The notes beneath the pieces are model-generated. The model had not been told where the DNA came from, made no database searches, and saw only the letters and a program-made list of their open reading frames with translations. This document shows, one piece after another, positions 52,854 through 63,970 of a stretch of DNA of 64,000 bases. The stretch spans positions 34,641-98,640 of the forward strand of contig NZ_JAAFKD010000024.1 in the NCBI RefSeq assembly GCF_013299165.1. Direction: 5' to 3'. Position 1 is the stretch's first letter. Each line of letters starts with the position of its first letter. This stretch comes from Microcoleus sp. bin38.metabat.b11b12b14.051. Its GTDB lineage: Bacteria; Cyanobacteriota; Cyanobacteriia; Cyanobacteriales; Microcoleaceae. The position numbers and the translations under genes were made by a program.

Positions 52854-54809
52854 ATGCAAATAGCGCACGCGCTTTTAGATTTCACGGACTGCTTGACAGA
52901 TGGCGCTCGGGGGTCGATCGGCTCGCACCCCAGTTATTGGTACCAAGGCTATTGCCCTCAGAGCGGCGAGAGCCTCAGACTCCCCCGCACTAGAATGTCT
53001 GAGGCTCTCGCCCGCGGTTTGATGAAGTGCTTTGCTGCTGACGATTCCTACGCTGTTGAAGGCAAGATGTACGGGATTTTGTTGGTAGAAATGCCTTGGG
53101 GAGAACAGCGGATACTTAAAGCTTTTTCGGGGCTGCTGAAGGGTTGTGGCCTTGTTGACGGCTGGGTGCCACCGATTCCGGGACGATCGCGCGTGGCATT
53201 GGAGGAAGCCCGCACGCTGGCTCAATTGGCCCAGATGAAACAGCAACTGATTGCACTCAAGCAAATCCCGCAGCGACAAGAGCACGCAGCCTTACTCAGC
53301 GAGTTTGAATTGCAATTGCAAGTTTTGAATGTGCGCCACCGCAATTGCAAGCAGCAGCGAGACGAACAACGGCAGTTGCTGTGTCAAACTCTCGCAGGGG
53401 AAACACTGTTAATTGCCCTGGAAGAACTGAATCAAGCCAGCCGTTGGGAGGGAATTGAACGCAAACAATTGAAACAGCATCGGGATGAAACATTGGCGCC
53501 GCTAAAACAATTAATTGAAGCTACTGACGGGCAAATGCGGGTGCTAAAACAGCACCGAAAAGAACTTTCCCGCCAACTTCAGGCGCAGATGCACGAGGCT
53601 TACACCTTGGTAAATTTTGGGGGGGAATCGCGATCGATCTCCTCGTTGATGCCACCTAATTCTATTCCCACGGGTACCGGCGATTGCTGCGCGCCAAAAT
53701 TGCTGCACTGCGCGGCTGTACACAATCTCAAACCGCTAGCAATGGCTGAGTTTTGGTGGGGGCCGCCATCGGGTGATAAGGTTCCAGGAGAATTTTACGG
53801 CGCTTGCAGCGATCGGTGTCAGCCGTTGATGGGTTTTTTGCTGTCAGGATTGGCTCAAAATCAAACTGTTTCCGAAGCTGTGGCGGGGGTAGAGACTCAT
53901 CATGGGGGCGGGCAAGATGCCCACCCCACAATTCATTCTGGGGGCTGGCAAGATGCCCACCCCACAATTCATCATGGGGGCGGGCAAGATGCCCACCCCA
54001 CAATTCATTCTGGGGGCTGGCAAGATGCCCACCCCACTATTCATTCTCAATCTGGTGGAACGGGCATCTTGCCCGTTACCCACCCCACAATTCATTCTGG
54101 GGGCGGGCAAGATGCCCACCCCACTATTCATAAAAATTATGGTGGAACGGGCATCTTGCCCGTTACCGATCGCCCACAAATGCTACCGATTGTTTATCAA
54201 GACAAATGGTTGATTGCGATCGACAAACCCTCGGGGTTGCTGTCAGTTCCGGGTCGTTATTTAGAAAATCAAGATAGCGTTCTGAGTCGCTTGCGGAACT
54301 TGTTACCAGACGGGTTAGAACTGACTGCGGTGCATCGGTTAGATATGCAAACATCGGGGATTTTGCTGCTGGCGCGGGACAAAGAAACCGCCTGTCAAAT
54401 TAGGCAGCAATTTGAGAAACGCCTGGTTCAAAAAGTTTATGAAGCAGTGCTTTCAGGGACTGTTAATGTAGAGTCTGGGACGATCGCACTCCCGGTAAAA
54501 GAAGACCCGGTAAATTCCCTGCTTCAGCAAGTCGATTGCGATCGCGGCAAACCCAGCATTACTCGCTTTCAGGTAATGGCGAAACAGGGAAAGTACGATC
54601 GCGTGGAGTTTTTGCCGCTGACGGGACGCACCCATCAGTTGAGGGTTCATGCGGCGGATGTTCGAGGCTTGGGAATGCCAATTTTGGGCGATCGACTGTA
54701 CGGATGTCGCGCCTGTGCAAGCCGGCTGCACTTGCACGCACGGGAACTTTCCTTAGAACACCCGCAATTGCGAGAATGGCTGCAATTGCAGGTGGCGACG
54801 CCTTTTTGA
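52854..54809 (+). CDS. RluA-family pseudouridine synthase with N-terminal extension and repeat insertion
   Basis: 651 residues. The C-terminal 220 residues are a pseudouridine synthase: IAIDKPSGLLSVPG, catalytic Asp in HRLDMQTSGILLLARD, GRTHQLRVH. The first ~340 residues form the extension (YCPQSGESLRLPRTR; long coiled helices; AEFWWGPPSGDK) of one RluA subgroup. Between them about 90 residues are a repeat peptide (GGGQDAHPTIHSGGWQDAHP) encoded by tandem dispersed repeat DNA at 53900-54165. The substrate is rRNA or tRNA, not predictable here. The gene remains open, so the insertion is tolerated. Confidence 0.88.
   Translation: MQIAHALLDFTDCLTDGARGSIGSHPSYWYQGYCPQSGESLRLPRTRMSEALARGLMKCFAADDSYAVEGKMYGILLVEMPWGEQRILKAFSGLLKGCGLVDGWVPPIPGRSRVALEEARTLAQLAQMKQQLIALKQIPQRQEHAALLSEFELQLQVLNVRHRNCKQQRDEQRQLLCQTLAGETLLIALEELNQASRWEGIERKQLKQHRDETLAPLKQLIEATDGQMRVLKQHRKELSRQLQAQMHEAYTLVNFGGESRSISSLMPPNSIPTGTGDCCAPKLLHCAAVHNLKPLAMAEFWWGPPSGDKVPGEFYGACSDRCQPLMGFLLSGLAQNQTVSEAVAGVETHHGGGQDAHPTIHSGGWQDAHPTIHHGGGQDAHPTIHSGGWQDAHPTIHSQSGGTGILPVTHPTIHSGGGQDAHPTIHKNYGGTGILPVTDRPQMLPIVYQDKWLIAIDKPSGLLSVPGRYLENQDSVLSRLRNLLPDGLELTAVHRLDMQTSGILLLARDKETACQIRQQFEKRLVQKVYEAVLSGTVNVESGTIALPVKEDPVNSLLQQVDCDRGKPSITRFQVMAKQGKYDRVEFLPLTGRTHQLRVHAADVRGLGMPILGDRLYGCRACASRLHLHARELSLEHPQLREWLQLQVATPF
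53900..54165. repeat. In-gene tandem repeats, GGGCAAGATGCCCACCCCAC type
   Basis: Six or more units of about 36 bases with core GGCAAGATGCCCACCCCAC and ATTCAT linkers, plus two inverted versions (GGCATCTTGCCCGTTACC) near 54062 and 54148. The core contains a GGGCA/TGCCC hairpin. All lie in one frame of the RluA gene. Confidence 0.93.
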
Positions 54810-54831
54810 GCATTGTTAATTAATTGGTGAA

Positions 54832-54864
54832 TACCTCATCTTTTCGAGAACCGCTATAGATATG
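54832..54864. repeat. 31-base dispersed motif, copy 3
   Basis: TACCTCATCTTTTCGAGAAC then CGCTATAGATATG, matching copies at 37536 and 38409. The CTCA/TGAG or CTC/GAG pair is kept in all three although the loop varies. Confidence 0.75.
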
Positions 54865-54961
54865 CTGGCCCAAGATTTGTTGGCAAGTTTGGTTTAAGTT
54901 AGATTAAGAAGCGATCGAACTCAGATTTTCCACATTCTTCAGTTGAGTAGATATCAAGATT

Positions 54962-56080
54962 ATGACGACTCAAACAACTTCTTCACTTCTGCTGAGTCCC
55001 TTCAAGCTGGGAGATTTATCGTTGAAAAACCGAGTAGTCATGGCACCGATGACGCGGGCGAGAGCTGGTGAAACGCGGATGCCCAATGCCTTGATGGCCG
55101 AGTATTACGCTCAGCGGGCCAGCGCTGGTTTGATCCTCACAGAAGCTACGGTGATTTCCGCTCAAGCTAACGGTTGGCTGAATACCCCCGGTATTTATTC
55201 AGACGAGCAAGGGGAAGCTTGGAAACAAGTTGTAAATGCGGTTCATGCCCGCGAAACACCAATTTTCATGCAGCTTTGGCACTGCGGGCGGGCTTCCCAC
55301 AGCAGTTTTCAGGAAAACAATCAATTACCAGTTGCAGCGTCTGCCATCAAAATCAACGGAGAAGGAATTCATAGCCCTGCCGGCAAACAACCCTACGAAA
55401 CTCCCCGCGCTTTACAAACAGATCAAATACCGCTGGTTGTAGCAGATTATCGCCAGGCGGCAGAACGGGCAAAAATGAGTGGTTTTGACGGTGTAGAAAT
55501 TCACGGGGCTAACGGCTATTTAATTGACACGTTCCTGCAATCGAAAACTAACCACCGCACAGATGCCTATGGTGGTGGAGTCGAAAATCGCTACCGTTTT
55601 CTTAAGGAAATTGTGGAGGCAATTCTGACAGTATTCCCGGCTGACAGAGTTGGAGTTAGGCTTTCTCCGAACGGTGTTTACAATGATATGGGTTCTCCAG
55701 ATTATCGGGAAGATTTTCTGTATTTTGCGGGGCAGTTAAATGGCTACAATCTAGCTTACCTTCACTTGGTGGACGGTCTGGCTTTTGGCTTTCACCAATT
55801 GGGAACGCCGATGGTGATAGGAGAGTTTCGCGATGTGTTTGCCGGGCCGCTGATTGGCAATTGCGGGTACACTCAAGAACAAGCCGAAACGGCTTTGAGC
55901 AGCAAAGTTGCGGATTTAATTGCTTTTGGTCGCGATTTTATCAGCAATCCGGATTTGGTAGAGCGTTTTGCTGGCGGTTGGCCGCTCAACCCGCCTGCTG
56001 AAGTTGGTGTGTGGTATTCTTTTGGGGCTGAAGGTTATATTGATTTCCCTACTTATCAGGAATCGGTGGCTATTTCCTGA
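54962..56080 (+). CDS. Old Yellow Enzyme-type alkene reductase
   Basis: 372 residues, FMN TIM barrel. LKNRVVMAPMTRARA, LILTEATVIS, MQLWHCGRASH, and EIHGANGYLIDTFLQ with the His/Asn substrate pair are family signatures. C-terminal ADLIAFGRDFISNPDLVER is FMN phosphate-binding. NADPH-dependent reduction of activated C=C bonds; the physiological substrate is unknown. Upstream of por on the same strand. Confidence 0.93.
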   Translation: MTTQTTSSLLLSPFKLGDLSLKNRVVMAPMTRARAGETRMPNALMAEYYAQRASAGLILTEATVISAQANGWLNTPGIYSDEQGEAWKQVVNAVHARETPIFMQLWHCGRASHSSFQENNQLPVAASAIKINGEGIHSPAGKQPYETPRALQTDQIPLVVADYRQAAERAKMSGFDGVEIHGANGYLIDTFLQSKTNHRTDAYGGGVENRYRFLKEIVEAILTVFPADRVGVRLSPNGVYNDMGSPDYREDFLYFAGQLNGYNLAYLHLVDGLAFGFHQLGTPMVIGEFRDVFAGPLIGNCGYTQEQAETALSSKVADLIAFGRDFISNPDLVERFAGGWPLNPPAEVGVWYSFGAEGYIDFPTYQESVAIS

Positions 56081-56248
56081 TGGGGTTCGTAGCGCAGAGT
56101 TTGAAGGGGACTTGGATTGGGAAGGATCGATTTTTTTGAAGCTAGAAAAATCTGCCCGGTGGCGATCGCCAATCTAGAGAGTTGAGATCCAGAACATTTG
56201 GGCCTATCCTATTAACCTGAGGACATCTCAAAACATCCGAGCTGCTAG

Positions 56249-57313
<1,065 letters not shown>

Positions 57314-57338
57314 TTGATGGTTTGTCCGCCAAAATTTC

Positions 57339-57404
57339 AGAAACCGGGTTTTTTACTTCGCCTGCGGGCTGTGACAAAGTAAATACGTCCAAAACCCGGT
57401 TTCT
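57339..57404. repeat. AGAAACCGGGTT inverted repeat after por
   Basis: Arms AGAAACCGGGTTTT (57339-57352) and AAAACCCGGTTTCT (57391-57404). Same family as 29275-29336. May limit read-through from por. Confidence 0.85.
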
Positions 57405-57539
57405 TGCTACGGGTGCGATCGCTCCTTCAGTATAAAAGCGTAGGTTTTGCGATCGCATCAACCGATTTTTTATACAGTTGGCGATCGAATTTATAGATAT
57501 TTTTTCTGATCGGCATCCGATGGCTGCGTAAGTTTGGGG

Positions 57540-59212
57540 GGTTCCCGACTGTTGCCCAAATACCTAGATTTACCTATGATTTAGAGGACGAATTCTCGGC
57601 ATGGCATGGACAGGCTAATCAGTACGTGCAAGATATACAGGTATAACCACATTGAGAGGTCGAATCAATGCCATCCCTAACCTACGTCAAAGGACTACCC
57701 ACTCCAGAATCAGAACTGAATGCTTTAGGCTTCAGTCAGATGGAGATGTTTTTGACCGCCTTTGCCCCTATCTTTAGGCTGGCCGCGATTGAAACGGTTG
57801 ATCAGTTATTGACTTGTACCGAATTCAATAAATCGAAATGGAACAGCCACATTCAAGTAACCTACTCCATCAACAAGCGTCACGCAAATGGCGTTATCGC
57901 CTACGCTAAAGGTAAGGTTGACGGCGCGAAGGAACATCGCTCATTGCATATCAAAACATTAACAGGTAAAGCAAAGTCGATTGAAATTTGGTTGAAGAAG
58001 GCAGAAAAAAAGTTAAAAGCAGCAAACAAGTTTTACTCCAAAAAGAATTGGCCCGGCAGCAGAGTAGGTGGTAATTTTCCTTTATCTTGTTCGCTCAAGT
58101 ACAAGGAAACTAATTGGCAAAATTTACGCTTTCAAATTCACCATAAAAAGCGCAAGCTCTTCCTTTTTCAGAATAAACTAACCACGCTAAAGGCATTACC
58201 AATCAAAGTATTCGTACCTCGCGATCAAGTTTTCTTGGTAGGATCTCAAGACGAGACACTAGGGAATGGTATTGCTCAATGGAATGGTTCGACCTTAAAG
58301 ATTAGAACCCCAAGGTGTCTTGAAGGGAGTTTTGGTAAAGGTGTTTCAGCCGAGATTGGTAATTTTGACCGCAATATTAACAGACTGCCACAGGACGGTG
58401 CAAAGACATGGCATCTATTCAAAAAGGATAATAAGTGGAAAGTCGCGGTATCTTTTACACCAAGCCCTGTCAAGTCTCAATCTCTTGATCGAGCTTATGG
58501 CTGCATTGGGATTGATCTGAATCCTGGCTCAATTGGTTGGGCTTATGTTGATACCGATGGCAACTTAAAAGCCTCATGTCAAATTGCCTTACAAATGGGT
58601 TTACCCAATGGTGCACAGCAAGCTCAAATTGTTAATGCTTGTCTTCAGTTGGTGACGTTAGCTCTACTCTATCAATGCCCTATTGTCTGTGAAGAATTAG
58701 ACTTTTCGGACAAAAAGCAGCGCTTAGGTGAAACGAGTCATAAGTATGCCCGAATGCTTTCTTGTTGGGCGTATAACGAATTCTATAAACAACTAAGTGC
58801 TATTCTTGCCAACCGTGGTATTGAATTAATTACAGTCAATCCAGCTTTTACAAGTATTATTGGCTTGTTCAAATATCTCAAAATGTACGGACTCGCTAGC
58901 GATGAAGCGGCTGCTTTAGTGATTGCTCGTAGAGGAATGAGATTAGGTGAAAAACTCCCAGACTCCATAACCGCCTATGTCGAGGTGAACTCGAACAAGC
59001 ACGTATGGGGTCAATGGGCCCAACTGAATAGAAAGACCAAGCAATCCGGTAAAATAGCTCGTAGACACGATTATTATACCGTTTCTAACTGGAGTTTTCT
59101 GGTCAACCCTGAGATTAGTCGAAGGGAAGCGTTCGCGCACTAGAAAAGATTTGCTTAAACTTACACCGCAGAAGTTTATACCTAAGTAAACCTAGGTTTT
59201 TAGAAACGGTAT
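57540..59212 (+). mobile_element. IS200/IS605-type element with tnpB only, copy 2
   Basis: Near-identical to 45282-46953 from GGTTCCCGACTGTTGCC to TTTTTAGAAACGGTA. Same orientation. No transposase inside. Flanks differ, confirming the ends. Confidence 0.88.
57668..59143 (+). CDS. tnpB: TnpB-related RNA-guided nuclease-like protein, copy 2
   Basis: 491 residues, with the same RuvC-like residues as copy 1 and the same missing zinc ribbon. The N-terminal 300 residues differ from copy 1 at about one position (His-to-Asp near 45). A divergent patch encodes ALQMGLPNGAQQAQIVNACL, against PLQMGLQKGAQQAQIVDSCL in copy 1; the last 20 residues also differ (IARRHDYY..., ISRREAFAH). Both copies are intact. 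Confidence 0.88.
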   Translation: MPSLTYVKGLPTPESELNALGFSQMEMFLTAFAPIFRLAAIETVDQLLTCTEFNKSKWNSHIQVTYSINKRHANGVIAYAKGKVDGAKEHRSLHIKTLTGKAKSIEIWLKKAEKKLKAANKFYSKKNWPGSRVGGNFPLSCSLKYKETNWQNLRFQIHHKKRKLFLFQNKLTTLKALPIKVFVPRDQVFLVGSQDETLGNGIAQWNGSTLKIRTPRCLEGSFGKGVSAEIGNFDRNINRLPQDGAKTWHLFKKDNKWKVAVSFTPSPVKSQSLDRAYGCIGIDLNPGSIGWAYVDTDGNLKASCQIALQMGLPNGAQQAQIVNACLQLVTLALLYQCPIVCEELDFSDKKQRLGETSHKYARMLSCWAYNEFYKQLSAILANRGIELITVNPAFTSIIGLFKYLKMYGLASDEAAALVIARRGMRLGEKLPDSITAYVEVNSNKHVWGQWAQLNRKTKQSGKIARRHDYYTVSNWSFLVNPEISRREAFAH

Positions 59213-59324
59213 TAACCAAAAGGTCGATCGACTTTTTGGTTGCCCAACTTTTGCTGGCTGAGGCTGTTAGCTTTTCTTGGGGTTAAGATTGGTTTTTAAT
59301 TGAAGGTACTTAATTTATGAACCT

Positions 59325-61454
59325 ATGTTTACCCAATTATGCGAGATGAAATTATATCCTATGGCTTGTCAATCGCACAAACTATTTTTAATTGCGGGAA
59401 TATTTGGGTTAGTTTGGTTGGGAAAGCCAGCTAAAACATCCGCGAGCACGGTTGAAATTTTGACTGCAAATGTTGAGGATTTGGCAGCAGCCAGGGGTGA
59501 AGCCGATCGCCCTTGGCGAAGCACCGACACCAATCTTGACACCCGCCAAGACTTGACAAACGTCGATCGGGAAACGCAGTTACCTGAGCCAACTCCCGAC
59601 TTGCAGCCGGAAGTGGCAAATTCAGACAGCGGGGGATTGAGCACCAACACTCCAGAAACCGAGCTTTCTCAGTCGGAGCGAAAGCTAGAAACAAGTATGG
59701 ATGCCGATCGAGATTCGCAACAAATCTCAAATCCGGTGACATCGGAATTAACTCCCAGCGCGATCGCTGTACCAGCAAGAGAGACGATCGCACTGCCACC
59801 GTTGAATTACGATCGCTCGATCGGCCAACTGCCCAACCCTGTTCAACCCAGAGAGCCGGAATTACCGCCGCCAACACTCCCGCAACCACCACCACAGCCT
59901 CCCCTCCAACCCAGCGTCCCAATACCAGTTCCCGGCGATGTGAGGCCTGGTATTCCGGGTACAATTCGGGTTTCGCGCTTTGAATTTGAGGGGAACACGG
60001 CTTTTAGCGATCGCGAACTAGCAGAAGTTACGCAACAATTTGTGGGGCGCGATATCACCTTTGCGGAACTGATCGCAGCAGAAGCGGCTGTTACTCAAAA
60101 ATACGTAGCAGCAGGATACATCAATTCCGGGGCTGTAATTCCCGCGAACCAAACCTTTCCCAGAGAAGGAGGCGCGGTAAAAATTCGGATTGTCGAAGGC
60201 GGGCTAGATGAAATTCAGATTGCAGGAAACAGGCGCTTAAATACAAATTACGTGCGATCGCGCTTGGAGCGCGCCACCAGACGGCCGCTCAACCGCGATC
60301 GACTGCTAGAAGCCTTGCAAATGCTGCAACTCGACCCATTAATTGCCAATGTTTCCGCCGAATTGCAAGCAGGAAGCCGCCCGGAAAACAGCCGTTTAGA
60401 AGTGCGGATCAAAGAAGCAGACAGCCTCAGCGGCGAAGTTTTCCTCGACAACAACCGATCGCCCAGCGTCGGCAGTTTTCGGCGCGGCGTGCGGATAAAT
60501 CAAGCAAATTTGCTCGGTTTGGGCGACGGGTTAGAGCTATCCTATGCTAACACCGACGGCAGCAACGAATTCACCGGCAGCTACACAGTTCCCGTCAACG
60601 CGCGCAACGGCACAATTCGGTTTGCTGCGAGCACAGCGAACACCAACGTGATCGAAGCACCCTTCGATGCTGCGGACATCGAGGGGAAATCGCGCACCTA
60701 CGAATTAACTTACCGCCAGCCGATCGTCGAAAAGCCCGATCGCAATGCGGCTGTGGGAGTGACGCTTTCGCGGCAAGAAAGCGACACATTCCTGACTGGA
60801 CAAAGATTTGCGCTATCAGCGGGAGCCAACGAGCGCGGAGAAACAAGGGTTTCGGCGGTGCGGTTTTTTCAAGAATACGTGCAGCGGAATACCAGACAAG
60901 TGATAGCAGCGCGATCGCAGTTTTCCATCGGTACCGATTTTTTAGGCGCTACCGTGAATAACAGCAGCCCAGACAGCCGCTTTTTAGCGTGGCGCGGACA
61001 AGCGCAGTACGTGAGGCTGCTAGGGCCAGAAACCTTGCTGATAGTGAGATCCGACATTCAATTAGCCGATCGCCCGCTGCTGTCGCTAGAACAAATCGGC
61101 ATCGGTGGCGTCCAAAGCGTGCGCGGATACAGACAAGACTTGCTCTTAACTGATAGCGGTGCGATCGCCAGTGCGGAAGTAAGAATTCCAATATGGCGAG
61201 CGCCCCAAGTTAAAGGATTGTTGCAAATTGCCCCATTTGTCGATTTTGGAGTAGGCTGGAACCATTCAGGAGAAAAGCCAAATCCCGACTCTGATAAATT
61301 ACTAGGTGCAGGTTTAGGGTTAATTTGGCAAATGGGCGATCGATTGAACGTGCGTCTCGACTACGGTATTCCTTTGATCAAAGCGCGATCGTCAGGCGAT
61401 CGAACCTTCCAAGAAAAAGGCATCTACTTTCGGATTAACTACTTTCCCTTCTAG
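59325..61454 (+). CDS. Two-partner secretion outer-membrane transporter (TpsB, ShlB/FhaC type)
   Basis: 709 residues from the ATG at 59325; starts at 59346 or 59361 are also possible and the latter gives a compact signal peptide (MACQSHKLFLIAGIFGLVWL). A disordered acidic then proline-rich linker (PPPTLPQPPPQPPLQP) precedes the POTRA_2 domain (IRVSRFEFEGNTAFSDREL), a second POTRA, and a beta-barrel ending in FRINYFPF. It exports the TpsA partner encoded 370 bases downstream. Probably one transcription unit with it. Confidence 0.92.
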   Translation: MFTQLCEMKLYPMACQSHKLFLIAGIFGLVWLGKPAKTSASTVEILTANVEDLAAARGEADRPWRSTDTNLDTRQDLTNVDRETQLPEPTPDLQPEVANSDSGGLSTNTPETELSQSERKLETSMDADRDSQQISNPVTSELTPSAIAVPARETIALPPLNYDRSIGQLPNPVQPREPELPPPTLPQPPPQPPLQPSVPIPVPGDVRPGIPGTIRVSRFEFEGNTAFSDRELAEVTQQFVGRDITFAELIAAEAAVTQKYVAAGYINSGAVIPANQTFPREGGAVKIRIVEGGLDEIQIAGNRRLNTNYVRSRLERATRRPLNRDRLLEALQMLQLDPLIANVSAELQAGSRPENSRLEVRIKEADSLSGEVFLDNNRSPSVGSFRRGVRINQANLLGLGDGLELSYANTDGSNEFTGSYTVPVNARNGTIRFAASTANTNVIEAPFDAADIEGKSRTYELTYRQPIVEKPDRNAAVGVTLSRQESDTFLTGQRFALSAGANERGETRVSAVRFFQEYVQRNTRQVIAARSQFSIGTDFLGATVNNSSPDSRFLAWRGQAQYVRLLGPETLLIVRSDIQLADRPLLSLEQIGIGGVQSVRGYRQDLLLTDSGAIASAEVRIPIWRAPQVKGLLQIAPFVDFGVGWNHSGEKPNPDSDKLLGAGLGLIWQMGDRLNVRLDYGIPLIKARSSGDRTFQEKGIYFRINYFPF

Positions 61455-61824
61455 ATTAGAAACCCACCCAAAAAATAGGTTCGTAGTGCGGACTTTAAGT
61501 CCGCATCAAAAAACTAGCAGATAAAACGGTAAAACCCAAAAAATAGGAGCCGTGAGGAGTGAGCGTCCACATCAAAAAACTAAGATTAGTGTGACAAAAG
61601 ATTGCCACCAATAAATCTTATGTTTGTCGATAATAATATTGCCAGAGGGTGCCGAGCTTTTAAATTGTCAATAAGTAGCTAAAGATTGTTCGTAGCGCCA
61701 CAGCGGCTCGACTGCGAACGCTCAAACAAAAAAATAGGTTCGATCGTTCGGAATGCAAGTCCGCATCAAAAGACTCAAGTCCGGATGAGCTAAGGCTGCT
61801 AAATGTTATTTAGAGGATTTTTTT
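61455..61824. other. Spacer between tpsB and tpsA with degraded palindromes
   Basis: 370 bases. Decayed forms of the 60-bp palindrome start at 61478 (AGGTTCGTAGTGCGGACTTT) and 61736. A Shine-Dalgarno AGAGGA at 61812-61817 serves tpsA. No gene. Confidence 0.7.
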
Positions 61825-63909
61825 ATGCGTCGCTTGCATTCCTGCTTAATGTTTGCCTTCCTGCTGCTTTTTCCCGTTCCTGCGATCGCCCAAATCATCC
61901 CAGATGGGAGCTTGGGCGCCGAAAATTCGCGGATTGTTCCCGATAATATCAACAATTTGCCGATCGATCGCGTGACGGGCGGCGCAACTCGCGGCATCAA
62001 CCTATTTCACAGCTTGCGGGAATTTAACATTAACGAAGGGCGGGGAGCCTATTTTGAAAACCCTAACGGTATCGCGAACATCTTCACCAGAGTTACGGGC
62101 GGTAACTCATCAAATATTTTAGGAACTCTGGGCGTTTTGGGCAATGCCAACTTATTTTTGATTAACCCCAAAGGCATTATTTTCGGTCAGAATGCGCGGT
62201 TAGATTTGCGCGGTTCGTTTCTGGCTTCCTCGGCTGCGGGCGTTGTGTTTAATAATGGTTTTGAATTCAGCGCCGCTAATCCCAATCCAGTAGCTTTGTT
62301 GGCGATTAATATTCCTGTGGGCTTGAGATTTCGAGACAATCCCGGCGCAATTGTCAACGGTTCGAGAGTTACTCAAAACATAGAAGGTACGACTCTTCCA
62401 GTAGGTTTGGCTGTTGCTCCCGGTCAAACCTTAGCCTTGGTAGGGGGAGATGTAATTTTTAATAATGGTTTTGCCAGCGCTTTTAGTGGCAACATTCAAT
62501 TAGGAAGCGTGGCGAGTCCGGGTGCAGTCAGCTTCAAAATTGCGCCGGCAGGATTGGGTTTAGACTATACAAGTGCGGCTAATTTTGGCACCATCGAATT
62601 ATCGGGTTTGTCGGCGGTGACAGCGAGCGGGCCTGCTGGTGGTGCGATCGCACTCCGGGGAGGAAATGTAATTTTGCGCGATCGGGCTTCCCTGGTATCC
62701 GATACACTAGGAAGTATCAACGGTCGCGATATTACAGTAGATGCAGCACAGTTAAGAATATTAGACAAAGCCTTTATTTCAACTGGTACTAGCGGGACGG
62801 GAGCCGGAGGAAATGTCAGCGTCCGCGCGACTGATGCTGTAGAAATTAAAGGAATTGGATTTGATAACTTTCGGCGCAATATCCTCGATGCCGGCGCAAC
62901 AGGAACTTCTAGCTTTTTAACTCTGCAAAGCGGCATAGCTGTCGGGACAGTCGGCGCGGGTGCGGCGGGGAATATTACAGTTGATACCAAGCAATTAAGG
63001 CTCCGAGAAGGCGCGTTAATCATCAACCCGAGTTACGGTGCAGGAGCTGGGGGAAATGTGGCTATTAAAGCTTCTGAATCAGTCGAAATTAGCGAATCAG
63101 GGCTGTTCACCACCGCGATCGATCGAGGTAGTGGAGGCAATTTAACAGTTGATACCGCAAAGCTAACTGTGCGTAACGGGTCAGTTTTGTCAAGCGCAAC
63201 TGTCGGTGCAGGTGATGGCGGAAACTTAACCGTGAGAGCTTCTGACTCGGTGGTACTCACAGAGTACCGATTAGATAGTTCCTTTGGTACTGGTATTATC
63301 ACTAACAGTATTGGCGGCACCGGAAACGCGGGAAATATAGAAATTAATACACGCTCTCTACTCATAGAAGGGGGAACGTCGATAAGTTCTACGAGCGGAG
63401 TTACATCAAGAAATGGTGTGATTCCTGCTGTCGGGAGGGGTGGAAACTTGACCGTCAATGCTACCGACTCTGTGACACTAACTGGTAACAGCAAAAGTGA
63501 CAGCTTATCCGCTGCTCGTATTGCTCGCAGTCAATTAATTACCGGGACTGTTGCGGGCGGTAATTCTGGAGACTTGAGGATTAATACTAGGCGATTGACT
63601 GTTGAAGGTACAGCCGCAATAGGAGCTTCCACTCTAGGTGCGGGTAATGGCGGAAATATCATTATCAATGCTTCGGAGTCGGTAAAACTGATTGGAACCA
63701 AAGATAATTTTTCAGCCAACGGTATAGCAACCGCTTCTGGAGAGACTGTGTATCAGACTTTATTTCAGCTTGCTCCCCCTACGGGCGCGGCGGGAAACAT
63801 CAGCATTGCTACCCCAAGGTTGACTGTGCGGGATGGGGCGACGATCGCTGTCGGGAGTTTGGGATCGGGACGCACTGTCGATGTAAAGCAACTAATATTC
63901 CGGCAATAG
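61825..63909 (+). CDS. TpsA-type exoprotein with filamentous-haemagglutinin N-terminal domain, probably shortened
   Basis: 694 residues. Signal peptide MRRLHSCLMFAFLLLFPVPA to AIAQ. The TPS domain follows: INLFHSLREFNINEGRGAYF, the signature NPKGIIFGQNARLDLRGSFL and NVIF-type repeats. From about 270 on there are repeated GNLTV/GNISI beta-helix units (GAGGNVSVRATDAVEI, GDGGNLTVRASDSVVL). The last regular repeat breaks off at GSGR, followed by TVDVKQLIFRQ and stop; an IS607-like gene begins 59 bases later. Cyanobacterial members often have more repeats. The start is fixed by AGAGGA seven bases upstream. Confidence 0.9.
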   Translation: MRRLHSCLMFAFLLLFPVPAIAQIIPDGSLGAENSRIVPDNINNLPIDRVTGGATRGINLFHSLREFNINEGRGAYFENPNGIANIFTRVTGGNSSNILGTLGVLGNANLFLINPKGIIFGQNARLDLRGSFLASSAAGVVFNNGFEFSAANPNPVALLAINIPVGLRFRDNPGAIVNGSRVTQNIEGTTLPVGLAVAPGQTLALVGGDVIFNNGFASAFSGNIQLGSVASPGAVSFKIAPAGLGLDYTSAANFGTIELSGLSAVTASGPAGGAIALRGGNVILRDRASLVSDTLGSINGRDITVDAAQLRILDKAFISTGTSGTGAGGNVSVRATDAVEIKGIGFDNFRRNILDAGATGTSSFLTLQSGIAVGTVGAGAAGNITVDTKQLRLREGALIINPSYGAGAGGNVAIKASESVEISESGLFTTAIDRGSGGNLTVDTAKLTVRNGSVLSSATVGAGDGGNLTVRASDSVVLTEYRLDSSFGTGIITNSIGGTGNAGNIEINTRSLLIEGGTSISSTSGVTSRNGVIPAVGRGGNLTVNATDSVTLTGNSKSDSLSAARIARSQLITGTVAGGNSGDLRINTRRLTVEGTAAIGASTLGAGNGGNIIINASESVKLIGTKDNFSANGIATASGETVYQTLFQLAPPTGAAGNISIATPRLTVRDGATIAVGSLGSGRTVDVKQLIFRQ

Positions 63910-63928
63910 TCGTACTATCCCGGTAAAA

Positions 63929-63970
63929 CATGGTAGCATCTACTAACAATAGATCAAAAAAGCTACCATG
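63929..63970. promoter_or_regulatory. Hairpin enclosing the next start codon
   Basis: Arms CATGGTAGC (63929-63937) and GCTACCATG (63962-63970); the ATG of the next gene lies in the second arm, so translation could be limited by folding. Palindromes near the left end of IS607-type elements are a further explanation. Confidence 0.5.
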
